This document shows, piece by piece, positions 41,625-52,491 of a DNA stretch of 64,000 nucleotides; the stretch's first letter is position 1, and every line of letters starts with the position of its first letter. This DNA comes from an uncultured Lachnospiraceae bacterium (GTDB taxonomy: Bacteria > Bacillota > Clostridia > Lachnospirales > Lachnospiraceae), in assembly GCA_900316855.1 (NCBI GenBank), contig ONEK01000010.1, positions 19,789 to 83,788 of the forward strand. Direction: 5' to 3'. A program made the translations under genes and the position numbers. Below the pieces are notes generated by a model. That model had not been told where the DNA came from, did no database searches, and was given only the letters and a program-made list of their open reading frames with translations.

Positions 41625-43373
41625 ATGGAAATTAGTATAACCAGTGTAATCTGGGTGCTGATCTGTGCGGCACTTGTATATTTCATGCAGGCGGGCTTCG
41701 CGCTGTGTGAGGCAGGCCTGACGCGCGCGAAGAACACCGGCAACATCCTGATGAAGAACCTGATGGATTTCTGCATCGGAACGCCGTGCTTCTGGCTGGT
41801 CGGCTTCGGCCTGATGTTCGGCTCAACTGCACCTGTGATCGGGAAGCTTGACTTCCTCATCCGCGGCACATACGGTGCTGAGACTGCTGTTCCGCAGGAT
41901 CTTCCGCTGTGGTGCTTTGTGGTGTTTGAGACCGTGTTCTGTGCGACGGCGGCGACCATCGTATCCGGCTCTATGGCAGAGCGCACGAATTTCAAAGCGT
42001 ACTGCGTATATTCCGCGGTCATTTCCCTTCTGATCTATCCGATCGAGGGTCACTGGGTCTGGGGCGGCGGCTTCCTCGCTTCGCTGGGCATGCACGATTT
42101 TGCGGGTTCTGCCGTTGTTCACAATGTAGGCGGCGTCATCGCCTGCCTTGGCGCGGCAATGCTGGGGCCCCGTATCGGCAAGTATGACAAGGACGGCAAA
42201 GCAAGGGCTATCCCCGGCCATAACCTGACGGCCATGGCACTGGGCGTATTCGTCCTGTGGTTCTGCTGGTTCGGCTTCAACGGCGGCTCTACGATTGCCA
42301 TGTCCACTGAGGACAACGCCCTGATTGCGTCGTCTGCTTTCATGACGACGAACCTGGCAGCAGCGGTTGCAACCGTTACGACGATGATCTTCACATGGAT
42401 CCGTTACGGCAAGCCGGATGTCTCCATGACATTCAACGCGTCCCTGGCAGGTCTTGTTGCCATCACGGCAGGGTGCGACTGTGTGTCTCCTGTCGGCGCA
42501 TTCTTTATCGGGCTTGTCGCAGGCATCATCGTTGTCTTCTCCGTTGAATTCTTTGATAATGTGGCGAAGATTGACGATCCGGTCGGCGCGGTTTCGGTAC
42601 ACATGGTAAACGGCATCTGGGGAACACTGGCGGTCGGCCTGTTTTCCACGGGCCAGGACGGTGTGGGCGTCGGCCTGTTCTACGGCGGCGGTTTCCGTCA
42701 GCTCGGAGTCCAGGCGCTGGGCGTTATCTGTATCGATGCCTACGTTCTTCTTGCGATGTTCATCGCATTCAAAATCATTGACAGGACGATCGGACTCAGG
42801 GTTTCCCCGCAGATCGAGATCGATGGTCTCGATGTTCACGAGCACGGCCTGACGAGTGCCTATTCCGGCTTCGCCATCTCGGATGTCACACAGCTGCAGG
42901 TCGATGCGAATGAGAATACCGACCTCGGAGAGGAGGATTTTGACAAGGCCAAGGATTATCAGAAGGATGCAGCCGTGAAGGTTGTCACCCCTGCGGAGCC
43001 GGTGGGAACGTATGATACCGGTATGCATAAGATCTCGATCATCTGCCGCCTGAACAAGTTTGACGAACTGAAGAAGGCCCTGAACAATCTCGGCGTCACC
43101 GGCATGACCATGACACAGGTCATGGGCTGCGGCATCCAGAAGGGCTCCGCGGAGCGGTACAGAGGCGTTGTCGTTGACTCGACGCTCCTTCCCAAGATCA
43201 AGGTTGAGGTCATTGTATCCAAGATCCCGGTGCAGAGTGTCATTGACGCGGCCAAGAAGGCACTGTATACCGGCCATATCGGAGACGGCAAGATCTTCGT
43301 TTACAATGTGACGCATGTCGTGAAGGTCCGGACCGGCGAAGAGGACTACAGTGCACTGCAGGATGTGGAGTAA
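41625..43373 (+). CDS. amt: Ammonium transporter fused to a C-terminal PII (GlnK-like) domain
   Basis: 582 residues. Positions 1 to about 430 are a standard Amt channel with eleven predicted helices (QAGFALCEAGLTRAKN, then GGVIACLGAAMLGPRIG and FNGGSTIAMSTEDN). After an acidic linker, 467-582 aligns end to end with PII proteins: LGVTGMTMTQVMGCG, the T-loop, TGHIGDGKIFVYNV and RTGEED. PII normally blocks Amt as a separate trimer; here it is tethered. The Tyr51 uridylylation position reads Val (residue 517), while Tyr46 (residue 512) is kept. Sensing should rely on ATP/ADP and 2-oxoglutarate without covalent modification. AGGAGGAGAG precedes ATG 41625. Confidence 0.94.
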   Translation: MEISITSVIWVLICAALVYFMQAGFALCEAGLTRAKNTGNILMKNLMDFCIGTPCFWLVGFGLMFGSTAPVIGKLDFLIRGTYGAETAVPQDLPLWCFVVFETVFCATAATIVSGSMAERTNFKAYCVYSAVISLLIYPIEGHWVWGGGFLASLGMHDFAGSAVVHNVGGVIACLGAAMLGPRIGKYDKDGKARAIPGHNLTAMALGVFVLWFCWFGFNGGSTIAMSTEDNALIASSAFMTTNLAAAVATVTTMIFTWIRYGKPDVSMTFNASLAGLVAITAGCDCVSPVGAFFIGLVAGIIVVFSVEFFDNVAKIDDPVGAVSVHMVNGIWGTLAVGLFSTGQDGVGVGLFYGGGFRQLGVQALGVICIDAYVLLAMFIAFKIIDRTIGLRVSPQIEIDGLDVHEHGLTSAYSGFAISDVTQLQVDANENTDLGEEDFDKAKDYQKDAAVKVVTPAEPVGTYDTGMHKISIICRLNKFDELKKALNNLGVTGMTMTQVMGCGIQKGSAERYRGVVVDSTLLPKIKVEVIVSKIPVQSVIDAAKKALYTGHIGDGKIFVYNVTHVVKVRTGEEDYSALQDVE

Positions 43374-43430
43374 TCCGCACGGGAATGAAATGCGGTATTG
43401 ACGGAATTCTGATATCAGCATAGTCACACA

Positions 43431-43462
43431 GAATGGGGCAGGCCTTCCGGCCTGCTCCATTC
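43431..43462 (+). terminator. Hairpin terminator after amt
   Basis: Arms GAATGGGGCAGGCC and GGCCTGCTCCATTC around a TTCC loop, with one wobble. The T tract is weak (GTTTGCTTC). Confidence 0.65.
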
Positions 43463-43556
43463 GTTTGCTTCTTTACAAGCAATGGCGGTCTGGTGTATTT
43501 TTTAATTTGGTGTTTTATTATTCATCAGGCTACTGCAAGGGAGGAAAGGGGAATTC

Positions 43557-45191
43557 ATGATCAAATATGTGTTTGTCACGGGCGGCGTGGTATCAGGTCT
43601 CGGCAAGGGAATCACGGCGGCATCGCTGGGGCGCCTTTTAAAAGCACGGGGCTATAAGGTGACCATGCAGAAGTTCGATCCGTATCTGAATGTGGATCCC
43701 GGGACGATGAATCCGATCCAGCACGGGGAGGTTTTCGTTACGGATGACGGCACGGAGACAGACCTTGATCTGGGACACTACGAGAGATTCATCGACGAGA
43801 GCCTGAACCATAATTCCAATGTGACATCCGGCAAGGTGTACTGGACGGTTATCAACAAGGAGCGGCACGGTGATTACGGCGGAGGCACGGTGCAGGTCAT
43901 TCCGCACGTCACCAATGAAATCAAGTCCCGCTTCTACCGCCCGGAAAATCCGAAGGAGATGCAGGATGCCACACAGCGCGACACCATAGCCATCATTGAA
44001 ATCGGCGGTACGGTCGGCGATATCGAGTCACAGGCCTTCTATGAGGCTATCCGTCAGTTCCAGCAGGAGCTGGGCCCGAAGAATTCCTGCATGATTCATG
44101 TGACGCTCGTCCCGTATCTGTATGGATCCGGCGAAATGAAGACGAAGCCGACGCAGCAGTCCGTCAAGGAGCTGCAGCAGATGGGGATCCGCGCGGATAT
44201 TATTGTGTGCCGCAGTGAAATGGAAATGCCGCAGTACCTCAAGGACAAGATCGCCCTGTTCTGCAACGTGCCGGGCAATCATGTATTACAGAACCTGAAC
44301 GCAGATTCCATCTACGAGGTTCCCATGATGATGGAGAAGGAAGGCCTGGCACAGGCAGTGTGCGAGTGCCTGGACCTGCCCTGCCCGGAGCCGGATCTGA
44401 AGGACTGGGAAGCCATGGTGGACAATCTCAAGAACTCAAAGGATGAGGTTGAGATCGCCCTGGTCGGCAAATATACCCAACTGCACGACGCCTACCTGTC
44501 CGTCGTCGAGGCGCTTCATCACGGCGGAATCGAGAACCGCTCCAAGGTCAGCATCCGCTGGGTGGATTCCGAGGAAGTGGAGCGGCAGGGATGTGAGGCA
44601 CTGCTTCACGGCATCGATGGAATGATTATTCCGGGCGGTTTCGGTAACCGCGGCACGGAAGGCATGATTATGGCGGCGGGCTACGCAAGAGAGAACAGGA
44701 TTCCCTATCTCGGGATCTGCCTGGGCATGCAGATGGCCATGGTGGATTTCGCAAGGAATGTCCTCGGCTGGCATGACGCAAACTCTGCTGAGTTTGCTCC
44801 GGATACCATCCACCCTGTCATCGATCTCATGCCGGAGCAGAAGGACGTCGAGAACCTCGGCGGAACGATGCGTCTGGGCGCTTATCCCTGTGAGCTGAAG
44901 GAGGATACGCTTGCCCATCAGCTGTACAAAACGACGCAGATCTCGGAGCGCCACAGGCACCGCTATGAGGTGAATAATGACTACCGCGAGGCGTTTGAGA
45001 AGGCGGGCATGACACTGTCCGGCATCAGCCCCGACGGCAGGATCGTCGAGATGGTGGAGCTGAAGGACCATCCGTTCTTTATCGGAACGCAGGCGCATCC
45101 GGAGTTCAAATCAAGACCCAACCACGCGCATCCCCTGTTCGGAGGGCTCGTCGCGGCCGCGAAGAAATATCATGGCATTTTATCTCAATAG
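43557..45191 (+). CDS. pyrG: CTP synthase
   Basis: Aminates UTP to CTP using glutamine. 544 residues. The N-terminal synthetase domain ([17 protein letters not shown], then [14 protein letters not shown]) is joined to a C-terminal class I glutaminase with nucleophile Cys in [12 protein letters not shown] and HPEFKSRP near the end. GGGAGGAAAGG precedes ATG 43557. No attenuator of the Bacillus CTP-sensing kind (a run of G residues before a terminator) is evident. The type I glutamine synthetase starts 43 bases after its stop, so a glutamine consumer and producer are probably cotranscribed. Confidence 0.97.
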   Translation: MIKYVFVTGGVVSGLGKGITAASLGRLLKARGYKVTMQKFDPYLNVDPGTMNPIQHGEVFVTDDGTETDLDLGHYERFIDESLNHNSNVTSGKVYWTVINKERHGDYGGGTVQVIPHVTNEIKSRFYRPENPKEMQDATQRDTIAIIEIGGTVGDIESQAFYEAIRQFQQELGPKNSCMIHVTLVPYLYGSGEMKTKPTQQSVKELQQMGIRADIIVCRSEMEMPQYLKDKIALFCNVPGNHVLQNLNADSIYEVPMMMEKEGLAQAVCECLDLPCPEPDLKDWEAMVDNLKNSKDEVEIALVGKYTQLHDAYLSVVEALHHGGIENRSKVSIRWVDSEEVERQGCEALLHGIDGMIIPGGFGNRGTEGMIMAAGYARENRIPYLGICLGMQMAMVDFARNVLGWHDANSAEFAPDTIHPVIDLMPEQKDVENLGGTMRLGAYPCELKEDTLAHQLYKTTQISERHRHRYEVNNDYREAFEKAGMTLSGISPDGRIVEMVELKDHPFFIGTQAHPEFKSRPNHAHPLFGGLVAAAKKYHGILSQ

Positions 45192-45234
45192 AAACTTTTG
45201 ATACCTGGATTACAAGCATCAGTTAGGGGGAAAT

Positions 45235-46449
45235 ATGCAGACCTACGAGGAAGTTCGGAATTATGTCGACGAGGAAAACGTAAAGTTTATCCGGCTCGCG
45301 TTCTTCGACGTGTTCGGAAATCAGAGAAACATAGCGATCATGCCGAGCGAGCTCAAGCGTGCCTTCAGCGAGGGGATTTCCTTCGACGCGTCGTCCATCC
45401 CCGGATTCGGGGAGGACGCCGACAAGAGCGACCTGTTCCTCAGGCCGGATCCTTCGACTCTCTCCATTGTTCCGTGGAGGCCGCTCGACGGGGAGGTCTG
45501 CCGGATGTTCTGCAATATCTATTATCCGGACGGACGTCCGTTTGAGCGCGACACGCGCTACATCCTGAAGCAGGCGGTGAAGCACGCAAAAGAGAAAGGC
45601 TTCCGTGTCAACTTCGGCCCGGAGATTGAGTTCTATGTCTTTAAGCTGGATGAAAACGGCGATCACACCATGATCCCGATCGACCGTGCCGGCTACATGG
45701 CGGTGGGGCCGGAGGACCGCGGTGAGAACCTGAGGAGAGATATCTGCTTCAACCTGCTGGAGATGGGAATCACGCCGGAGGCGTCCCATCATGAATCGGG
45801 CCCCGGTCAGAACGAGGTCGATTTCCGGTATTCCGATGCGCTGCTGGCTGCAGACAATACATCCACGTTCAAGTGGGCAGTCCGTAATCTTGCGGAGTCC
45901 AACGGCATGTGGGCGGACTTCTCTCCCAAGCCCCTGCGCGGACAGCCCGGCAACGGCATGCATCTGAATATTTCGGTTGAGAACAGCGACGGCAGCGATT
46001 ACAACATGCAGTTCATGGCAGGCATTCTGAAGCATATCCGTGAGATGACACTGTTTCTGAACCCGATGGAGAATTCATACGAGCGCTTCGGCCAGATGGA
46101 GGCTCCGCTCTATGTCAGCTGGTCCCAGCAGAACCGCTCCCAGCTCATCCGTATTCCGGCTGTAGCCGATGACGGCAGAAAGCGTCTGGAGCTGAGAAGC
46201 CCGGACCCCTCTGCCAACCCGTACCTCGCCTATGCCCTGCTCATTTATGCGGGACTGGACGGAATTGAACATCATCTGTCCCCTGATCTTCCGATGAATA
46301 TCAACCTGTTCTGCGCCGATCCGGAAATGACCAGCAAGCTGGACAAGCTCCCCTCGCATCTGCAGGAGGCGGTGCAGTACGCACAGGGAAGCGAATTTAT
46401 CAGTGATATTGTACCGGGAGAATGTCTGGATGCCTACATTAAGAGATAG
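45235..46449 (+). CDS. glnA: Type I glutamine synthetase, C-terminally short
   Basis: A second, unrelated-size glutamine synthetase of 404 residues (GSI usually about 440). The beta-grasp region, VNFGPEIEFYVF, the metal ligands in HHESGPGQNEVDF, GNGMHLNIS, and the ATP/substrate segment SANPYLAYALLIYAGLDG are all intact. The protein ends at CLDAYIKR, lacking the last 20-25 residues (the EW...WE...Y tail) of Bacillus GlnA that links the two hexameric rings. The catalytic core looks functional. Its stop lies inside the ANTAR gene. It may be regulatory rather than the main GS, since GSIII is also present. Confidence 0.93.
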   Translation: MQTYEEVRNYVDEENVKFIRLAFFDVFGNQRNIAIMPSELKRAFSEGISFDASSIPGFGEDADKSDLFLRPDPSTLSIVPWRPLDGEVCRMFCNIYYPDGRPFERDTRYILKQAVKHAKEKGFRVNFGPEIEFYVFKLDENGDHTMIPIDRAGYMAVGPEDRGENLRRDICFNLLEMGITPEASHHESGPGQNEVDFRYSDALLAADNTSTFKWAVRNLAESNGMWADFSPKPLRGQPGNGMHLNISVENSDGSDYNMQFMAGILKHIREMTLFLNPMENSYERFGQMEAPLYVSWSQQNRSQLIRIPAVADDGRKRLELRSPDPSANPYLAYALLIYAGLDGIEHHLSPDLPMNINLFCADPEMTSKLDKLPSHLQEAVQYAQGSEFISDIVPGECLDAYIKR

Positions 46450-47017
46450 ACGCAGCGTCCTGATCGTTACGTCGGGACAAACTTCATATCACGCCATCGA
46501 GACGATTCTCGGGAACCGGTTTGCGCCGGTGCGGCAGGCGTCTTCCATGGCACAGGCAAAACAGATCATTGCACGGGAAAAAATCGACGTCATGATGATC
46601 AACACTCCGATCCCGGATGAATTCGGCGTGGATTCCGCCCTCGACATTGTCAGCCAGAATCCGGTCTGCGTGCTGCTGCTCGTCAAGATGGAACAGTATG
46701 AGAAGGTCGCGATGAAGGTGCGCGGGACGGGGATCCTGGTCATCACACGTCCGCTGAAGGCTCAGTCGCTTCTGGAGGCGGCGGGCATCCTGGATGCCAT
46801 GTCCGTGAAGCTGTCCGCCATGGCGAAGGAAAACCAGAAGCTGCGGCGCAGGATCGATGAGCTGGGTCTTGTCACCAGGGCCAAATGCCTGCTGATCGAG
46901 AAGAAGGGGATGAAGGAGTCGGAGGCGCATTATACGCTGGAGCGGATGGCCATGGATCAGTCCCTCACGAAGAAGGAGGTTGCCCAGCGGATCATCGGCG
47001 ACCTCGCGGCAGACTAA
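46430..47017 (+). CDS. ANTAR-domain RNA-binding antiterminator with degenerate receiver
   Basis: A 195-residue response-regulator-like protein. Residues 8-120 form a receiver fold (SVLIVTSGQ), but the acidic pocket is missing and the phosphoacceptor aspartate position reads Asn (MMINTPIPDEFG). A helix (about 125-145) leads to an ANTAR domain at about 140-192 (LIEKKGMKESEAHYTLERMAMD, then LTKKEVAQRII). ANTAR proteins bind paired hexaloop hairpins in nascent RNA and prevent termination. Family members behind glnA in clostridia (NitR, from memory) are tied to nitrogen control. ATG 46430 follows GGGAGAATG and overlaps glnA by 20 bases, so expression is coupled to GSI. Confidence 0.85.
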   Translation: MPTLRDRRSVLIVTSGQTSYHAIETILGNRFAPVRQASSMAQAKQIIAREKIDVMMINTPIPDEFGVDSALDIVSQNPVCVLLLVKMEQYEKVAMKVRGTGILVITRPLKAQSLLEAAGILDAMSVKLSAMAKENQKLRRRIDELGLVTRAKCLLIEKKGMKESEAHYTLERMAMDQSLTKKEVAQRIIGDLAAD

Positions 47018-47020
47018 TAT

Positions 47021-47038
47021 TTTTGACACCTTAATCAA
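47021..47038. repeat. Dispersed intergenic element, short copy C
   Basis: TTTTGACACCTTAATCAA, identical to the 3' part of copy A (5788-5805), lies just after the ANTAR stop and before a terminator. Confidence 0.65.
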
Positions 47039-47056
47039 CTTAACAGTAAACAATGT

Positions 47057-47099
47057 CCCGGAGCAGGTAGAATTTCATTCCTGCCCCGGGGTTATTTTT
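47057..47099 (+). terminator. Terminator of the pyrG-glnA-ANTAR unit
   Basis: Arms CCCGGAGCAGG (47057-47067) and CCTGCCCCGGG (47080-47090) with one mismatch, followed by GTTATTTTT. Confidence 0.85.
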
Positions 47100-47120
47100 G
47101 AATGAAAGGAGCAGCGGCAA

Positions 47121-48794
47121 TTGAAATTCAGTGAGATCCCTTATGAGAGGGCAGACATCGAACAGGCCAGGAGGGAATTCGGGGAGCTCATGACGGAGCT
47201 GGACCGGGCGGCTGCCGGGGAGGAGGCATTCCGGGTTCACAGGAAGTTTTACCGGCTCGCCGACCACTGGACGACGTACCGCGAGATCGCGGCGATCCGC
47301 CACGATATCGACACCAATGATCCCTTCTATATGGAGGAACGCTCGTATTACGACCGGAATGACCCGGTCTTTCATTCGCTGCAGACGGCTTATCAGAAGA
47401 AGCTTTATCAGTCGCGCTGGAAGCCGTACCTCATGGAGAAGATCGGAAAGGTTGCGTTCCGCAATATCGAGCTTGCCATGAAGTCCATCGACGACAGGAT
47501 CATCCCGCTGATGCAGGAGGAAAATGCGCTCGAAACGCAGTACATGAAGCTCCTCGCCAACGCAAAGATCGAGTGGAGGGGAGAGACGCTCAACCTGTCC
47601 CTGATGAATCCTTACCTGCACTCCGCCGATCGGACAGTGCGCAGACAGGCCTGGGAAAAGTACACCCGGTTTTTCACGGAAAATCAGGAACAGCTCGATG
47701 ACCTGTACGACCGCCTTGTGAAGAACCGAACGCAGCAGGGGCAGAGTCTTGGCTATGACAATTACCTGCCGCTCGGGGATGCCAGGATGATGCGCAACTG
47801 CTATAACCGCGACGATATGGCGCGGTTCCGGAAACAGGTGCGGGAGGACTTCGTGCCTTTTGCGGAGCAGCTCCACGAGAGACGCCGCCGCAGGCTGGGA
47901 CTGGACCGCCTGATGTATTACGATGAAGGCATTTATTATACGCAGGGGAATCCCGCACCGGCCGGAACTCCGGAACAGATCCTGCAGGCAGGGCGGAAGA
48001 TGTATAACGAGCTGTCCCCTGAGACGGGTGAGTTCATGGACTTCATGTGCGCTCATGAGCTGTTCGATGTGCTGGGGCGCAGGACCAAGGCGAGCGGCGG
48101 CTACATGACCTATCTCCCGGACTATAAGGCCCCGTTCATCTTCGCGAATTTCAACGGGACCAGCGGCGACGCGGACGTGATCACGCACGAGTGCGGACAC
48201 GCATTTCAGGCCTATGTCATCCGTGACGAAGGGATCCGCGAGCATGCGGACATCACGATGGAGACAGCCGAGACGCATTCCATGTCCATGGAGTTTTTCA
48301 CGGAGCCGTGGATGAACCTGCTGTTCGGGGAGCGGGCGCAGGACTACGTGGACATGCACTTCGAGGATGCGATCACGTTCATCCCCTACGGGACCATGGT
48401 CGATGAATTCCAGGATATTGTATACCGCAATCCGGAGCTGACACCTGCCCAGCGGGACGGAGTATGGCACGACCTGGAGCGTCAGTACAAGCCGCACCTC
48501 GACTATACCGGAAACGACTATTACGCGAAGGGCGGTTTCTGGCAGAAGCAGCATCACATCTACGACTGTCCGCTGTATTATATCGATTACTGCATCGCCC
48601 AGACGAACGCACTGCAGTACAGAATCCGGATGGAACGGGATTACCGGGGCGCCTGGGATTCCTACCTGAAGCTGTGCCGCCTGTCGGCTTCGGATTTCTT
48701 CGACGGCCTCGTTCGGAAGGCAGGACTCGATAACCCGTTCGAGGACGGGTGCCTGAAGTTTGTCGCCGGGAAGCTCGGAGATCTCCTTTCCTGA
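47121..48794 (+). CDS. M3-family oligoendopeptidase (PepF-like)
   Basis: A 557-residue zinc metallopeptidase that cleaves short peptides in the cytoplasm. The catalytic HExxH motif is HECGH at 356-360 (VITHECGHAFQAY), with the third ligand Glu in MSMEFFTEPW. The length matches the shorter M3 oligoendopeptidases. It starts with TTG 47121, with AAGGAG about nine bases upstream; no in-frame ATG nearby has a better site. It is monocistronic, between a terminator and the gpmI promoter. Confidence 0.93.
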   Translation: MKFSEIPYERADIEQARREFGELMTELDRAAAGEEAFRVHRKFYRLADHWTTYREIAAIRHDIDTNDPFYMEERSYYDRNDPVFHSLQTAYQKKLYQSRWKPYLMEKIGKVAFRNIELAMKSIDDRIIPLMQEENALETQYMKLLANAKIEWRGETLNLSLMNPYLHSADRTVRRQAWEKYTRFFTENQEQLDDLYDRLVKNRTQQGQSLGYDNYLPLGDARMMRNCYNRDDMARFRKQVREDFVPFAEQLHERRRRRLGLDRLMYYDEGIYYTQGNPAPAGTPEQILQAGRKMYNELSPETGEFMDFMCAHELFDVLGRRTKASGGYMTYLPDYKAPFIFANFNGTSGDADVITHECGHAFQAYVIRDEGIREHADITMETAETHSMSMEFFTEPWMNLLFGERAQDYVDMHFEDAITFIPYGTMVDEFQDIVYRNPELTPAQRDGVWHDLERQYKPHLDYTGNDYYAKGGFWQKQHHIYDCPLYYIDYCIAQTNALQYRIRMERDYRGAWDSYLKLCRLSASDFFDGLVRKAGLDNPFEDGCLKFVAGKLGDLLS

Positions 48795-48917
48795 GTGACC
48801 CCGACGGAAAGCGGCCGGCAGCCCGCCTGCCGTGACCGTATCGATTCCGGCCGGGCGGCTCTCCATGGATCATGGATTCCGTTTTCATCCGGGCGGCAAA
48901 TTGCGGGCGGGGAATGA

Positions 48918-48946
48918 TAGACAATCGCGGCCGGGAAGATTACAAT
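48918..48946 (+). promoter_or_regulatory. Predicted promoter of gpmI
   Basis: TAGACA (48918-48923) and TACAAT (48941-48946) are 17 bases apart. The rest of 48795-49064 shows only a CGGCAG-CCCGC-CTGCCG hairpin and no gene. Confidence 0.6.
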
Positions 48947-49064
48947 GAGGGCGTTCGTTAAATATTTGACGCACGGACCAGGAGCCTGAAAAGCAGGAAC
49001 ACGGCTTCAGGAAAGCCCGGAAGCAGTTCGTGCGCCGCAGAAAGGTAAGAATAAGGAGAACCCA

Positions 49065-50648
49065 ATGAGCAAACCGGTAGTACTGGTAGTGATGGATGGT
49101 GTCGGCTGGACGGACAAGGACAACGGCAATGCCGTAATGCATTCCTACAAGCCCCAGATCGATGAGCTGATGACGAAGTGGCCGCATACCACAATCAAGG
49201 CATCCGGAACAGCGGTAGGACTTCCCACGGATTCCGACATGGGCAATTCCGAGGTAGGCCACAACGCGCTGGGCTGCGGTCAGATCTATTCCCAGGGTGC
49301 CAAGCTGGTCAATGAGTCGCTTGAATCCGGCGCGATTTATCAGTCGGACGCATGGAAGAAGAGTGTCGACTATGTGAAGAAGAACAACGGTAAGCTGCAC
49401 TTCATCGGCCTTCTGTCCGATGGCAATGTACATGCCAATATTCATCACCTGATCGCCATGATCGGGGAAGCGAAGAAGGAAGGAATCAAAGAGGTCCGCG
49501 TTCACGCTCTCCTCGATGGCCGTGACGTTCCCGAGACCTCTGCCCTGCAGTATGTGGATCAGATCGAGGATTATCTGAAGAGCGTCAATGATGAGAGCTT
49601 CCATGCCTGCGTCGCATCCGGCGGCGGACGCATGGTGATCACCATGGACCGCTATGAGGCGGACTGGTCCATGGTAGAGAAGGGCTGGCATATTCACGTG
49701 CTCGGCGACGGAAGGAAGTTCGGTTCCGCCAGGGAAGCCATCGAAACCTACCGTAAGGAAGGCGGCTATACGGATCAGTACCTTCCCGGCTTCGTCATTG
49801 CGGACAAGGACGGAAACCCTGCAGGAACGATCGAGGACGGCGATTCCGTCATCCTGTACAATTTCCGCGGCGATCGTGCCGTTGAGCTGTCCAAGTGCTT
49901 CGACTACATGGATCATTTCGACAAATTTGACATGGTGAGAAAGCCGAAGGTGTTCTACTGCGGCATGCTGCAGTATGACGGTGACTTAAAGCTTCCGGCA
50001 AACTTCCTTGTGGAGCCGCCGCACATCGAGCATACGCTGTCCGAGTTCCTGGTGAATAAAGGCGTGAAATCCTATGCCTGCTCCGAGACGCAGAAGTTCG
50101 GTCATATGACGTATTTCTGGAACGGCAACCGTTCCGAGAAATTCTCCGAGGAGCTCGAGGACTGGGAAGAGGTTCCGTCCGATATCATCCCGTTTGACCA
50201 GAAGCCGTGGATGAAGGCGACGGAGGTGACGGAGAAGATCGTTGCCGCTATTGAGTCCGGCAGGTATCAGTTCATCCGCTGCAATTACCCGAACGGAGAC
50301 ATGGTGGGACACACCGGCAACTACGAGGCTACGGTCATCGGTGTTGAGTCCGTCGACCTGAACCTGCGCCGCGTGATGGATGCCTGCAGGAAGTATGACT
50401 ACACCCTTCTCGTGATGGCTGACCACGGCAACTCCGATGAGATGTATGACAAGGGAACGAATCCCGACGGCAGTCCGAAGCCCAAGACGTCCCATTCGCT
50501 TGCAAGGGTACCGTTTGCGGTCTACAACGGGCCGGAGAATACGAAGGTGAAGGACAAAGATTTCGGCCTGTCGAATGTGGCGGCGACCGTGGTGAAGATC
50601 CTCGGCTACGAGCCGGATGTGCACTGGAACGAATCCATCATCGAATGA
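49065..50648 (+). CDS. gpmI: 2,3-bisphosphoglycerate-independent phosphoglycerate mutase
   Basis: A 527-residue manganese-dependent glycolytic enzyme interconverting 3- and 2-phosphoglycerate. It begins KPVVLVVMDGVGW with a metal-binding Asp. The phosphoserine nucleophile is Ser62 in DMGNSEVGHNALG. Further signatures are HALLDGRDVPETSA, NFRGDRAVELS and MADHGNSDEM. AAGGAGA precedes ATG 49065. It stands alone rather than in the usual gap-pgk-tpi-gpmI operon. Its 3' end carries copy B of the dispersed element, then a strong terminator. Confidence 0.97.
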   Translation: MSKPVVLVVMDGVGWTDKDNGNAVMHSYKPQIDELMTKWPHTTIKASGTAVGLPTDSDMGNSEVGHNALGCGQIYSQGAKLVNESLESGAIYQSDAWKKSVDYVKKNNGKLHFIGLLSDGNVHANIHHLIAMIGEAKKEGIKEVRVHALLDGRDVPETSALQYVDQIEDYLKSVNDESFHACVASGGGRMVITMDRYEADWSMVEKGWHIHVLGDGRKFGSAREAIETYRKEGGYTDQYLPGFVIADKDGNPAGTIEDGDSVILYNFRGDRAVELSKCFDYMDHFDKFDMVRKPKVFYCGMLQYDGDLKLPANFLVEPPHIEHTLSEFLVNKGVKSYACSETQKFGHMTYFWNGNRSEKFSEELEDWEEVPSDIIPFDQKPWMKATEVTEKIVAAIESGRYQFIRCNYPNGDMVGHTGNYEATVIGVESVDLNLRRVMDACRKYDYTLLVMADHGNSDEMYDKGTNPDGSPKPKTSHSLARVPFAVYNGPENTKVKDKDFGLSNVAATVVKILGYEPDVHWNESIIE

Positions 50649-50672
50649 CAGACGGAGTATCTGCACGAAGCA

Positions 50673-50710
50673 GCGAAACGATCCGCAATCTCATTTGACA
50701 CCTTCCTCAA
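50673..50710. repeat. Dispersed 38-base intergenic element, copy B
   Basis: Matches copy A (5768-5805) at 32 of 38 positions and lies between the gpmI stop and its terminator. Confidence 0.7.
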
Positions 50711-50727
50711 TACATGGAGAATGAAAG

Positions 50728-50764
50728 GACAGCCGCACCAGAAATGGTGCGGCTGTCTCTTTTC
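50728..50764 (+). terminator. Rho-independent terminator of gpmI
   Basis: Perfect 12-base arms GACAGCCGCACC (50728-50739) and GGTGCGGCTGTC (50746-50757), then TCTTTT. Confidence 0.92.
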
Positions 50765-50767
50765 TGA

Positions 50768-52438
<1,671 letters not shown>

Positions 52439-52491
52439 AGCAGACGCCTGCAGATGCGGGAGTTATGTAAGACAGCAGGAGGAGAAAGCAG

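Noticed and set aside
43380..43556. CTP-sensing attenuator of pyrG
   Set aside because: There is no initial G run followed by a terminator with matching C/T leader bases; the hairpin present fits an amt terminator.
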